A stretch of DNA of 7,224 nt from Deltaproteobacteria bacterium. Its GTDB lineage: Bacteria; Desulfobacterota; Deferrimicrobia; Deferrimicrobiales; Deferrimicrobiaceae. Position 1 is the stretch's first letter. Every line of letters begins with the position of its first letter. A program made the position numbers and the translations under genes. The DNA lies in the NCBI GenBank assembly GCA_003513855.1, contig DOTC01000051.1:1-7224 (forward strand), in the 5' to 3' direction. The notes under the pieces were generated by a model. The model saw only the letters and a list, made by a program, of their open reading frames with translations. It ran no database searches and was not told the origin of the DNA. Shown here in pieces: positions 1 through 5,929 of the stretch.

Positions 1-1014
1 CGTAAGGACCTCGTCGGCTTCGGCGAAGCGGGCCTGGCGGTCGAGCAGTTCGGCCAGGAAGATGAGACCCTTTTCCTGGGCAGGTGGCGACGGATCCTGC
101 GCGAGGCATTCCCGCTGTGCGGCTTCCGCCTTCTCCAAGTGTTCCTGGGCGGCCAGCGTTCGTGCCAACTCGCAAGGGGAGGGTGTGCGCGTGGCGTCGG
201 AGGAGAGAGTCGATGGGGCTTCCCTTTCCTTCGCTTTTCCGACGGGCCCCGCCGGCGCCTCCGCGGCGACCTGATCCTTCCCGATCCTCATTCCGGAGGC
301 CGATTCCGCCTTGGCGGGATGCTGCGGTTCCGCCGGGGGGGGGGAGGGTGCTCCGATCCCGGCAGGTGCGGCCGCATGATCCCGCAACGCGCCCTCTTTC
401 TCTTCCGGCAGGGACCGATCGGCAAGGCGGTCCCGTTCCTCGCGCACCGGCGCCGGGAAACGTTCCGTGGCGATGGCGGCGGTCGGGGCCTCGGCGGCCC
501 GTTTCGATTCCGCCGTCAGACGTTCGGATACCGCTGCGTCTACGGTCTTTTTCGCGGCGGGGGGTTCCACCTCCCCCTTTGCCATGCGCTGCCCTGCCGA
601 ATCCAGCGCCGACCGTTCCTCGACCGACTCTGCCGGCGGGACGGCCGGCTTCGGGGCGACGGGACCGCGCCCGCCAAACCGGACGACCACCACGACCAGC
701 GCCGCGGCCGCCACCGCGGGGACGAGAAAGCGCAGCTGCTGCCGCATCCATCCCTGTTTCGGTCGCAGCACGGCCACTCTCGGGACTTCCGCTTTCCGTT
801 CGATGCGATCCGCCACGCGGGCGTTGAACCGGTCCCAGTAGCCGGGCCCCGGATCGGGAACACCGGCAACCTCATCGGCCCGCGCCAAGTCGGCGAGCAG
901 TCTGCCGCATTCCGGGCAGCCTTGAAGATGGTTTTCCACCCGGGTGCGGTCGGCATTGGGCAGTTCCCCATCGTGGAAGGCGGTCAGCAGCGTCTGCGTT
1001 TCCCGGCAATCCAT
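1..1014 (-). CDS. Membrane-anchored zinc-finger anti-sigma factor, partial (C-terminus beyond left edge)
   Basis: The frame is open without a stop for 338 codons from an ATG at 1014 to the window edge, so the C-terminus is missing. Residues 1-40 form a zf-HC2 anti-sigma domain: C3, then HLQGCPEC giving H29, C33 and C36, the usual zinc ligands of ZAS-type anti-sigmas. Residues about 96-111 (FLVPAVAAAALVVVVV) are one transmembrane segment. Residues about 115-275 are a Pro/Ala/Glu/Lys-rich linker. Residues about 280-338 are helical and TPR-like (LARTLAAQEHLEKAEA, FLAELLDRQARFAEADEV). By family knowledge the N-terminus holds the sigma factor in the cytoplasm and the C-terminal part senses outside the inner membrane. 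The start is fixed by a 1-base overlap with the sigma stop (TGATG), so the pair is an operon with translational coupling. The length of the extracytoplasmic part, over 225 residues, is notable for this family. The function as anti-sigma is well supported; the signal is unknown. Confidence 0.9.
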   Translation of the reverse strand, partial: MDCRETQTLLTAFHDGELPNADRTRVENHLQGCPECGRLLADLARADEVAGVPDPGPGYWDRFNARVADRIERKAEVPRVAVLRPKQGWMRQQLRFLVPAVAAAALVVVVVRFGGRGPVAPKPAVPPAESVEERSALDSAGQRMAKGEVEPPAAKKTVDAAVSERLTAESKRAAEAPTAAIATERFPAPVREERDRLADRSLPEEKEGALRDHAAAPAGIGAPSPPPAEPQHPAKAESASGMRIGKDQVAAEAPAGPVGKAKEREAPSTLSSDATRTPSPCELARTLAAQEHLEKAEAAQRECLAQDPSPPAQEKGLIFLAELLDRQARFAEADEVLT

Positions 1015-1586
1015 CACGAACCTCCTCCGGACCCTGTCCCCAGCGCGTCCAGCAGTCGCTTGCGGGCGCGGGAGAGGCGCGACATCACCGTGCCCGCCGG
1101 AATCCCCGCCACCAGTGCGATCTCGGCGTAGGAAAGCCCCTCGACCGCCCGTAGTACCATCACCGTCCGAAGTTCGGCAGGAAGGGCGGCCATCGCGCCC
1201 GCCACCCGCCGCCTCTCCTCGTTTCCCGTTGCCGATTCCTCGGGGCCGGGTCCCGGATCGACCGCCTCGGGTGCATCGCTGACGGCAACCACAGGCACTC
1301 CTGCCTTCGCGTCGCGGCGAACGGAAAGGCCGCAGTTCCAAGCGATCTTCCGAAGCCACGGGCCGAACGGCCTCGCCGGATCGTAGGATGGCAGAGACCG
1401 AAAAACCCGCACGAACGTCTCCTGTGCCGCATCGTCGGCGTCGGCATGGTTTCCCGTCGCCGCCCAGCAAAGGCGGTAGACCGCCTGCCGGTGGCGGGTC
1501 ACAAGCGCATCAAACGCGCGCCGGTCGCCCCCTGCCGCCTTCGCGGCAAGGCGTTCGTCTTTTTCCCCATCGAGGTCCGCGCCCAT
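1014..1586 (-). CDS. ECF-type RNA polymerase sigma factor (sigma-70 family, RpoE-like)
   Basis: This 190-residue protein has the two-domain layout of ECF sigma factors. Region 2 spans about residues 20-92 and includes DADDAAQETFVRVFRSL (core binding and -10 recognition) and PWLRKIAWNCGLSVRR. After an acidic/proline-rich linker (about 95-125), region 4 spans about 126-182, with ALPAELRTVMVLRAVEGLSY and the helix-turn-helix YAEIALVAGIPAGTVMSRLSRARKRL that reads the -35 element. No region 1.1 or 3 is present, as expected. It is followed directly by its cognate anti-sigma gene. The ATG at 1586 is the only reasonable start: an in-frame TGA lies 6 nt upstream and no GTG or TTG occurs until codon 29. 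A GAGGG abuts the ATG, unusually close for a Shine-Dalgarno site. Autoregulation and control of the divergent VWA gene are likely but inferred. Confidence 0.95.
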   Translation of the reverse strand: MGADLDGEKDERLAAKAAGGDRRAFDALVTRHRQAVYRLCWAATGNHADADDAAQETFVRVFRSLPSYDPARPFGPWLRKIAWNCGLSVRRDAKAGVPVVAVSDAPEAVDPGPGPEESATGNEERRRVAGAMAALPAELRTVMVLRAVEGLSYAEIALVAGIPAGTVMSRLSRARKRLLDALGTGSGGGS

Positions 1587-1723
1587 CCCTCACTTTCTAT
1601 ACCACACCAGCGGCGAAAATATTCCCGCCCGAAATACATCGGGGGACCGGGAATAAAAGCCGGCCGGGCCGGGTACATGGGGCAGGAACGGAACAATCAT
1701 CTTGTCCGAAACGGAGGATCATC
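1587..1723. promoter_or_regulatory. Divergent intergenic region between the sigma operon and the VWA gene
   Basis: The 137 bp between two outward-facing genes must carry promoters for both. Toward the sigma gene there is TATAGA at 1601-1596, ending 9 nt before the ATG. If it is a -10 element the transcript would start at or within a base or two of the start codon. Toward the VWA gene there are tandem GGAAC motifs at 1684-1693, resembling the AAC-type -35 core of ECF promoters. They are followed by TTGTCC at 1703-1708, but the spacing is a little short. A small hairpin, CCCGA/TCGGG with a 6-nt loop, lies at 1628-1643. The VWA ribosome binding site GGAGG is at 1713-1717, 6 nt before the ATG. 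That promoters lie here is near certain from gene arrangement; the exact elements are guesses. Confidence 0.5.
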
Positions 1724-3073
1724 ATGGAAACGACGCGGATCGGCAAAACGATCGGAACGCTGGCATGGGCGCTGGCGACCCTGGTTCTCTACGCAGCGTG
1801 CGCCACGGCGGCACCCCTCACGTTCGACGTCCGGTCGGAGAACCGGACGGTGCTCATCCCCGGGCCCGGCGACGGGACGATCCAGATCCAGGTGGTCGCC
1901 CCCGACGCCCCGGAGGTCCTTACCGACCGGCCCAGGCTGAACCTCGCCCTCGTCATCGACCGGAGCGGATCGATGTCGGAAGCGCGCAAGCTCGACTTCG
2001 TCAAGACGGCCGCCCACCAGCTCGTGGACATGATGGGGACGGACGATATCCTCTCCATCGTGGCCTACGACCATCATGTGCAGATCCCTTGGCCGTCGCG
2101 CCCCGTGGGGCGGAACCGGGCGAAACTCCACCGGATCATCGCCGGGCTGTATCCGGGAGGGGCGACGTTCCTTTCCGGCGGGTTGGAAGAAGGGTATCGA
2201 CAGGCAAAATGCGGGCAGCGCAGGGGAACCTTGAACCGTGTCCTTCTCCTTTCGGACGGGCTGGCCAACCGTGGGGTGACCAGCCGCGGCGAACTGCGGG
2301 AGCGGGCGGCGGTGATGTCGGAAAAGGGGATCTCGGTCTCCACGTTCGGAGTCGGCAACCATTTCGATGAGGAGCTGATGACGATGGTTGCAGGGGGCGG
2401 GGGCGGAAATTACCGCTATCTCGGTGATCCCGAGCGGATCGTGGCGGCGCTGACCTCCGAGTTCCACACCGCGTCGCGGACATCCGCGTCCGAGGTCGAG
2501 ATCATCATTCGGCTCAAGAGAGACTGCCGCTTCGGCTCGGTGGTCGGTCGCGACTGGCGGCGCGACGGCGACTCCTACATCATCCGTCTGGGCGATCTTT
2601 CCGCGGGCGAGCGTCGGACCGTGTTCGCCAACCTGAACGTGGCCGGAGAACGACCCGGGCTGCGGGAGGTGGGCGAGGTGGCGCTGCGCTACCGCGATCC
2701 GGTGACTTCGAAGGTGGTCACCCCTTCCGCGCAGGCCGTTTCCCTCGAGCTCGTGCGGGACGAGCGCATCCACCGCGAGGGGTTCGACCGATCGGTGCAG
2801 GAAAAGAAGGCGGTGGCGGAGTCGAGCGTGCTGGTGCAGGAGGCCGCCCGGCTGGCCGACCAGGGGAAGAAGGAGGAGGCGAAGGAAATGCTCGGCAAGG
2901 CCGTGAACGGACTGGCTGCGGCCCCGGCGTCGCCCGCGGTCCGCGCCGAGATGGATCATGCGAACCGGTATAAAGACAGCCTCGACGAGATGGAGGACAT
3001 GAACTCGGAGCCGGCCAAGGCCGCCCAGAAGGCGATCAAGTACCGTGCGTATGAAACGCTGCAGCAAAGGTAG
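1724..3073 (+). CDS. Exported von Willebrand factor type A (VWA) domain protein
   Basis: This is a 449-residue protein. The ATG at 1724 is chosen because GGAGG sits 6 nt upstream and an export signal begins there: METTRIGK, a hydrophobic stretch at residues 9-29 and likely cleavage near ATAA/PLTF at about residue 30. A cysteine at 26 (LYAAC) only weakly resembles a lipobox. The VWA domain covers about residues 71-245 and has a full metal-ion-dependent adhesion site: DRSGS (D79, S81, S83), T148 in GGATFLSGG and D178 in LLLSDG. A beta-rich region follows (about 255-345), then a charged helical C-terminus (about 352-449) that may be TPR-like or coiled. The layout resembles YfbK/COG2304 periplasmic VWA proteins, whose biochemical roles are mostly unknown and which often neighbour ECF sigma/anti-sigma genes. 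It probably binds a divalent metal and a protein partner in the periplasm. The gene is transcribed alone and ends at a hairpin. Confidence 0.9.
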   Translation: METTRIGKTIGTLAWALATLVLYAACATAAPLTFDVRSENRTVLIPGPGDGTIQIQVVAPDAPEVLTDRPRLNLALVIDRSGSMSEARKLDFVKTAAHQLVDMMGTDDILSIVAYDHHVQIPWPSRPVGRNRAKLHRIIAGLYPGGATFLSGGLEEGYRQAKCGQRRGTLNRVLLLSDGLANRGVTSRGELRERAAVMSEKGISVSTFGVGNHFDEELMTMVAGGGGGNYRYLGDPERIVAALTSEFHTASRTSASEVEIIIRLKRDCRFGSVVGRDWRRDGDSYIIRLGDLSAGERRTVFANLNVAGERPGLREVGEVALRYRDPVTSKVVTPSAQAVSLELVRDERIHREGFDRSVQEKKAVAESSVLVQEAARLADQGKKEEAKEMLGKAVNGLAAAPASPAVRAEMDHANRYKDSLDEMEDMNSEPAKAAQKAIKYRAYETLQQR

Positions 3074-3088
3074 GGAATAGCCGGGAAT

Positions 3089-3117
3089 GGGGAGGGGGAA
3101 ATCGTCCCCTCCCCTTT
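3089..3117 (+). terminator. Intrinsic terminator of the VWA gene
   Basis: GGGGAGGGG at 3089-3097 pairs perfectly with CCCCTCCCC at 3106-3114 across an 8-nt loop, and TTT follows. It starts 15 nt past the VWA stop codon. The stem is strong but the T-run is short, so termination may be partial. Confidence 0.65.
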
Positions 3118-3543
3118 ATGAACGACTCCGGCCCTATCAGCAGGTCCCGTTCCAGTATTCCTTAAGGGTAGTGAGGACGCCCGGGCGGTCCGCGCGGCAC
3201 TTCTCCTAAAAGAAGAATCCGGATCCGGAGGGGAGTGCTTCGCTCAAGACTGTGATGCCTGTCCCAAGGGTGTTCTCATATAAACGTATGGAATCATGAG
3301 GGTATTAATATTTTTGCGCCTCTCATCGTATTCACATGATTTGTGGAGTGACTGTGGAATACCTTGCGGAATATTGCCTTTGAATCATCTGAACACCCTT
3401 TGCTGGTGCTCCGGTATTGCCTTCCCGTTTGTACCGAACAGGATGCCTTTTTTTTCAGCACCACGTCCGAAGGTTGCCAACCGATTGAGGGGGTGGTGGG
3501 GAAACCGGTGGGGGGGAGGATTCGTGTCCCCCCGGCGAGGAGG
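3118..3543. other. Gene-free spacer with possible gene scrap, palindrome and G-runs
   Basis: I see no convincing gene here; the open frames on the plus strand lack ribosome sites and coding character. A minus-strand scrap at 3137-3205 reads EKCRADRPGVLTTLKEYWN and ends GTC-stop. It looks like a protein C-terminus but is preceded by an in-frame TAG. A perfect 12-bp palindrome TCCGGATCCGGA is at 3218-3229. A small hairpin CTTCT/AGAAG lies just before it, near 3200-3215. G-runs on the plus strand at 3489-3519 are treated separately. Confidence 0.4.
3511..3533 (-). terminator. Candidate hairpin downstream of the 85-residue gene
   Basis: Six G at 3511-3516 can pair with six C at 3528-3533 across an 11-nt loop. 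On the minus strand this lies 10 nt after the stop codon of the gene at 3544-3801. Only a TTT follows a few bases later, so it is a weak terminator candidate. The same plus-strand G-runs could fold as a G-quadruplex instead. Confidence 0.3.
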
Positions 3544-3801
3544 TCAGCCGGTATATTCCGGTTTCAACCCCATGCAGCCATCGCGATACCCACGAGCGAA
3601 AGCATGAACATTGCGGCAGCCGTTTCTACGGGCGATTTCTGCGATGGAATAATGATCGGGGAGTGACCCCGGTTGAGCGTTGTTGAAATGAATTTGGATC
3701 CCCATATGATATCCTCTCCCGTATTCCGCTTTCCTCGGTGCGCTGCTCGCAATCATACGATCTGCCAGAAGGAGATATTTCTGAAAATCCGCGTAAGTCA
3801 T
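3544..3801 (-). CDS. Small uncharacterised protein with two RGYxxG motifs
   Basis: The product has 85 residues and starts MTYADFQKYLLLADRM. The start is set by GGAGGA about 4 nt before the ATG at 3801; an upstream in-frame TTG at 3840 has no such site. The sequence has real coding character: an amphipathic helix at residues 3-20, then AEYGRGYHMGIQIHF (26-40), an Asp/His/Pro-containing turn, and a second helix ending in FARGYRDGCMGLKPEY. The RGYxxG motif occurs twice, at residues 29-34 and 70-75, which suggests a duplicated helical unit. There is no signal peptide or membrane segment. I do not recognise a named family, though short proteins with RGYxxG motifs are familiar as hypotheticals in Geobacter-like genomes (recollection, not checked). 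It is monocistronic as far as visible. Confidence 0.7.
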   Translation of the reverse strand: MTYADFQKYLLLADRMIASSAPRKAEYGRGYHMGIQIHFNNAQPGSLPDHYSIAEIARRNGCRNVHAFARGYRDGCMGLKPEYTG

Positions 3802-3849
3802 TCTTCCTCCCGCGCCCCGGCAATTAACAAGCTTCTCCAAATATTGTCG

Positions 3850-4125
3850 TCAAAGCCGGCTGAAATCTTTATCTGGCGTCGGGGTGGTTTCGTGCCTGCG
3901 GGTTCCTTGCGAGGGGTGTGACAGGATGGCGATCACCAATACCGGAAGAAGAGACTGGGGGTCTGACGGGGCCCGAAGGATCACACTTTCTGTAACCCTT
4001 TTCCAAAAATCGTAACCGGCCATCGTCCTTCCGCCCCGTTTTCGTTTCGCTAACCATTTGATTGTCTTAGGGTCCAATCCCGGAGACTCCGTCGGCACAT
4101 CTATTGCTCTCCTGAATGTCCTCAT
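3850..4125 (-). CDS. Doubtful small open frame
   Basis: A 91-codon frame lies immediately upstream of the 85-residue gene on the same strand. The first part (residues 18-48) is lysine/arginine-rich with DPKTIKWLAKRKRGG and YDFWKRV, and could be a short basic helical domain. The second half (SDPQSLLPVLVIAILSHPSQ, then a Thr/Arg-rich tail) looks unconstrained. No clear ribosome binding site precedes the ATG at 4125; an internal ATG at codon 35 has AAGGA only 2 nt away. The frame stays open upstream of the ATG back to a TAG near 4194, without an alternative start. It may be a degraded gene or chance. I assign no function. Confidence 0.22.
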   Translation of the reverse strand: MRTFRRAIDVPTESPGLDPKTIKWLAKRKRGGRTMAGYDFWKRVTESVILRAPSDPQSLLPVLVIAILSHPSQGTRRHETTPTPDKDFSRL

Positions 4126-4261
4126 TCGACAGATCTCATTCGGCGAGGATGCCCGAAGGGTTTTTACCGGGAACTGTGAACGATGGACTTCCTAATCGTT
4201 GATGTGGAGTGGTGTCCTGTCACAGACCAATGGATCATGATGAACGGAATGGAGGTGCAGC

Positions 4262-4546
4262 ATGGGAAGGAGAGATTTCCTGATCGGAAACGTCACCGAC
4301 GTAGTTGATGGAGAAACCATCAGCATGACGGTGGAACGAACCGGCGGGGGGAAACGATACGGGTACAGATACAATGTCCAGCAGAAGATCCAGATAAAAA
4401 GGCTCAGGTTGACCGATATCGCCTGGATGACCGGCATATTTACCCGACCACAGATAGAGAAGATGCTCAAAGGAAAACAGATATTGTGTCTTATCCGATC
4501 TCAGGATCCAGGGGGAAGCATCATCGCGGATGTCCAGTTGATTTAG
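4262..4546 (+). CDS. Small SNase/OB-fold-like protein, probably non-catalytic
   Basis: The product has 94 residues, with GGAGGT at 4251-4256 five nt before the ATG, a strong ribosome site. Residues 8-25 (IGNVTDVVDGETISMTVE) match the opening strands of staphylococcal-nuclease-like domains, normally V-x-x-V-x-DGDT. Residues 42-54 (KIQIKRLRLTDI) sit where such proteins read VRLxGIDAPE. Here DGDT is DGET, the PE dipeptide and the catalytic Arg/Glu are absent, and the chain ends early with TRPQIEKMLKGKQILCLI and a last strand ADVQLI. I therefore read it as an OB-fold nucleic-acid- or protein-binding relative rather than a nuclease. The family assignment is by eye; the gene itself looks real. No signal peptide is present. 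It stands alone between convergent and divergent small genes. Confidence 0.75.
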   Translation: MGRRDFLIGNVTDVVDGETISMTVERTGGGKRYGYRYNVQQKIQIKRLRLTDIAWMTGIFTRPQIEKMLKGKQILCLIRSQDPGGSIIADVQLI

Positions 4547-4558
4547 TGGCATGGGATA

Positions 4559-4572
4559 GAGTCGCCCGACTC
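4559..4572 (+). terminator. Short hairpin after the OB-fold-like gene
   Basis: GAGTC at 4559-4563 and GACTC at 4568-4572 form a perfect 5-bp stem around GCCC, 12 nt past the stop codon. No T-run follows, so it may only protect the 3' end or be chance. Confidence 0.25.
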
Positions 4573-4719
4573 CCCAAGGTCGAGCGTTTCTCCGTTTGAC
4601 TTCCTGGCCCCCGTGTGGGCAGGTGAGGTTAACGGAATACGATGGGAGAAAAGTACCTTACGGGAAACGGAAGGCGGGAAGGCCGTTGAAATAGGGAAAT
4701 CCACAAATTATCTTGGAGC

Positions 4720-4863
4720 TTATTCTTCCGGAATGCCGGGAATGCTTTTGAAGTATTCTATTTTCTTCTCTCTGGCTTTTTTTTCACTACGGCCAAAAAG
4801 TGCGCCCAATACACCGCTGACAATAAAGAAGAGTGCTATCCACATTGGATCCGATAGATTCAT
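4720..4863 (-). CDS. 47-residue single-pass membrane microprotein
   Basis: This small gene starts MNLSDPMWIALFFIV. The ATG at 4863 is preceded by GAGGAG with about 6 nt spacing, a strong ribosome site, and the frame ends in TAA at 4720-4722. Residues 7-24 (MWIALFFIVSGVLGALFG) form one transmembrane helix. A basic stretch follows (RSEKKAREKKIEYFKS), then IPGIPEE. Positive charges after the helix suggest an outside N-terminus and a cytoplasmic tail, as in small membrane subunits or regulators. No hydrophobic gene partner is adjacent. I do not recognise the family; candidate roles such as stabilising a membrane complex are speculation. The gene is supported by ribosome site, composition and clean membrane topology. 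Confidence 0.65.
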   Translation of the reverse strand: MNLSDPMWIALFFIVSGVLGALFGRSEKKAREKKIEYFKSIPGIPEE

Positions 4864-5332
4864 GCTTTACTCCTCAATGGATTTGGAATCCTTCAAGATA
4901 ATATGGTAGCCAACCTCTCAAGGTTCTTTTCGGCAGGGAAACAAAATATATTTAATGAAGCTGAGAAGGGTGGGGATAGGTAGTCCGTTCCGGTTACTGA
5001 GATAGCATCTCCGAAGAAACCGCACAGGTTTTATTGGCCGTCAGGGCGGGCGGAATTGACACAAATGGGATCATTGCTTTGGAGGATGCCTGAACTCCCA
5101 CGGCGGCACCGGGTTCTTGTCTTGCCATAACCCGACCTTCTTCGTCTTCGCTTCCTGCTCTGCGAACTTGTTGCGTCCCCACGATCGGCGGACCCTGGAG
5201 CAACCGGCCGCTGCCGGCTACGACATCAAGCGGATCCAGCCGATCCCGCAGCGATGGCCGGAAAGGCAGACCGATATCATGCGAAAGAACCGAAAAGCTG
5301 GTAGAATACTTTTTCTTGTTGAGGGACGTTGA
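4864..5332. other. Gene-free spacer with coding-like scraps (possible gene remnants)
   Basis: No intact gene is visible in these 469 bases. On the plus strand 5001-5093 reads as 30 protein-like codons (EETAQVLLAVRAGG, then IDTNGIIALEDA and a stop) but follows directly on a TGA and has no start. Further on, 5117-5332 is open and contains FASCSAN and, 20 residues later, AAAGYDIKRIQPI. That order and style recall the C-terminal part of RlmD/TrmA-type RNA uracil methyltransferases, but the expected continuation (DxFPxTxHxE) is missing. TAGAAT at 5302-5307 could be the -10 element for the gene at 5333, though no good -35 was found. The 71-codon frame ends just before that gene and lacks a ribosome site. 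Confidence 0.3.
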
Positions 5333-5662
5333 ATGCACGACTATCTCGAAAAAGTGGTCGCAATCTTGAGGGAGATGTTTGGGAAGGCTCTGTCCCTCAG
5401 CGATATCGATCTGGCATTTTTCCTTGGCGTCATCATGGCCAGCTTTCTCTGGTTTATCGCCTCATACATTGAATCCCTTCTGGATGAGAGGAAGAGGAAT
5501 AAATTTTTCCAGATCGAGAGGGAACTTTTCGGTATTCAGGAAACCGATGAAACGGGGGAACAAGGAGGAAAACCCGAAATTGATGCTTCCCGCCAGCAGT
5601 TATTCTGGGATGATCCGCCGGAGAAGGGAACTACAAAGGAAAAAGGGCATGAGCTGGAGTAG
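5333..5662 (+). CDS. Single-pass membrane protein of unknown function
   Basis: The product has 109 residues. GAGGG at 5321-5325 lies 7 nt before the ATG. Residues 1-24 form an amphipathic helix (MHDYLEKVVAILREMFGKAL), residues 27-47 a transmembrane segment (LAFFLGVIMASFLWFIASYI), followed by a basic stop-transfer run DERKRNK. The remaining tail (60-109) is acidic and polar, with no recognisable motif apart from LFWDDPPEK. The positive-inside rule places the C-terminal tail in the cytoplasm. I do not recognise a family. Like the 47-residue gene some 470 bp away on the other strand, it encodes one helix followed by a basic stretch, but the two are not obviously related in sequence. No terminator hairpin was found after it. 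Confidence 0.7.
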   Translation: MHDYLEKVVAILREMFGKALSLSDIDLAFFLGVIMASFLWFIASYIESLLDERKRNKFFQIERELFGIQETDETGEQGGKPEIDASRQQLFWDDPPEKGTTKEKGHELE

Positions 5663-5929
5663 CCAAACACAGGAAAGTGATGACCTACCCCCCCTCCTCC
5701 CTTTTTTGTGCCAACTGGACGAGAGGACTTTCGGCTAATTCTTTTCCCTTGGAACCGGCCCAAGATTGCCGGCAGAGTGGAGCGAAACCGCAGCGTTGAG
5801 CTGGTGGAGTTTCCTCATTCTACGATTTTCGTGTCCGTGGGATGGCCGTGAGACAGGTTTTTTCGGGGGGCGACTTTATTCCCCTTGCCGATCCGGCAGG
5901 GAAGCGGACTTCAAAGGCCCGGGTGCGGC
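5663..5929. other. Spacer between converging genes
   Basis: This holds a pyrimidine run (CCCCCCTCCTCCC followed by six T, about 5690-5707) without a matching upstream arm. It also holds the left copy of a direct repeat (5830-5856) and an imperfect hairpin, CCCTTGCCG/CGGCAGGG, near 5882-5901. No gene is seen. Confidence 0.4.
5830..5856 (+). repeat. Imperfect direct repeat, left copy
   Basis: It begins CGTGTCCGTGGGATGGCC and ends GTGAGACAG, 27 nt in all. The right copy at 6561-6586 differs by two substitutions and one missing base. Inside, GTCCGTGG (5833-5840) is followed 11 nt later by a decayed second unit, GGCCGTGA (5844-5851). It lies 74 bp beyond the stop codon of the GlcG-family gene. 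Confidence 0.6.

Noticed and set aside
84..1131. Long plus-strand open frames opposite the anti-sigma gene
   Set aside because: They are Arg/Pro-rich, lack ribosome sites and lie antisense to a recognisable zf-HC2 anti-sigma frame; they are a by-product of high GC content.
1388..1723. Extended start for the VWA protein at 1388
   Set aside because: The extension would overlap the sigma gene, has no coding sense and would bury the signal peptide; the ATG at 1724 has a GGAGG site and starts the export signal.
1739..1813. Lipoprotein signal in the VWA protein (C26)
   Set aside because: The residues before the cysteine (L-Y-A-A) do not fit a good lipobox and a conventional cleavage near residue 30 is more likely.
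1697..3067. 456-codon minus-strand frame opposite the VWA gene
   Set aside because: It is His/Arg/Pro-rich, contains no known motif and is exactly antisense to a VWA protein with a full MIDAS site.
3296..3666. Two overlapping plus-strand frames of about 100 codons
   Set aside because: They have no ribosome site or recognisable composition, and partly lie antisense to the better-supported 85-residue gene.
3802..3840. TTG start extending the 85-residue protein by 13 codons
   Set aside because: The ATG at 3801 has GGAGGA at good spacing, whereas the TTG has none and the added residues look non-coding.
3911..4224. Distant inverted match TGTGACAGGA / TCCTGTCACA
   Set aside because: About 10 bp over some 300 bp with nothing else aligned; plausible by chance.
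4192..4552. Minus-strand frames of 92 and 105 codons
   Set aside because: They are antisense to the OB-fold-like gene, which has the stronger ribosome site and protein-like sequence.
4994..5338. 114-codon minus-strand frame
   Set aside because: It lacks a convincing ribosome site and its sequence appears unconstrained; the plus strand of the same stretch looks more protein-like.
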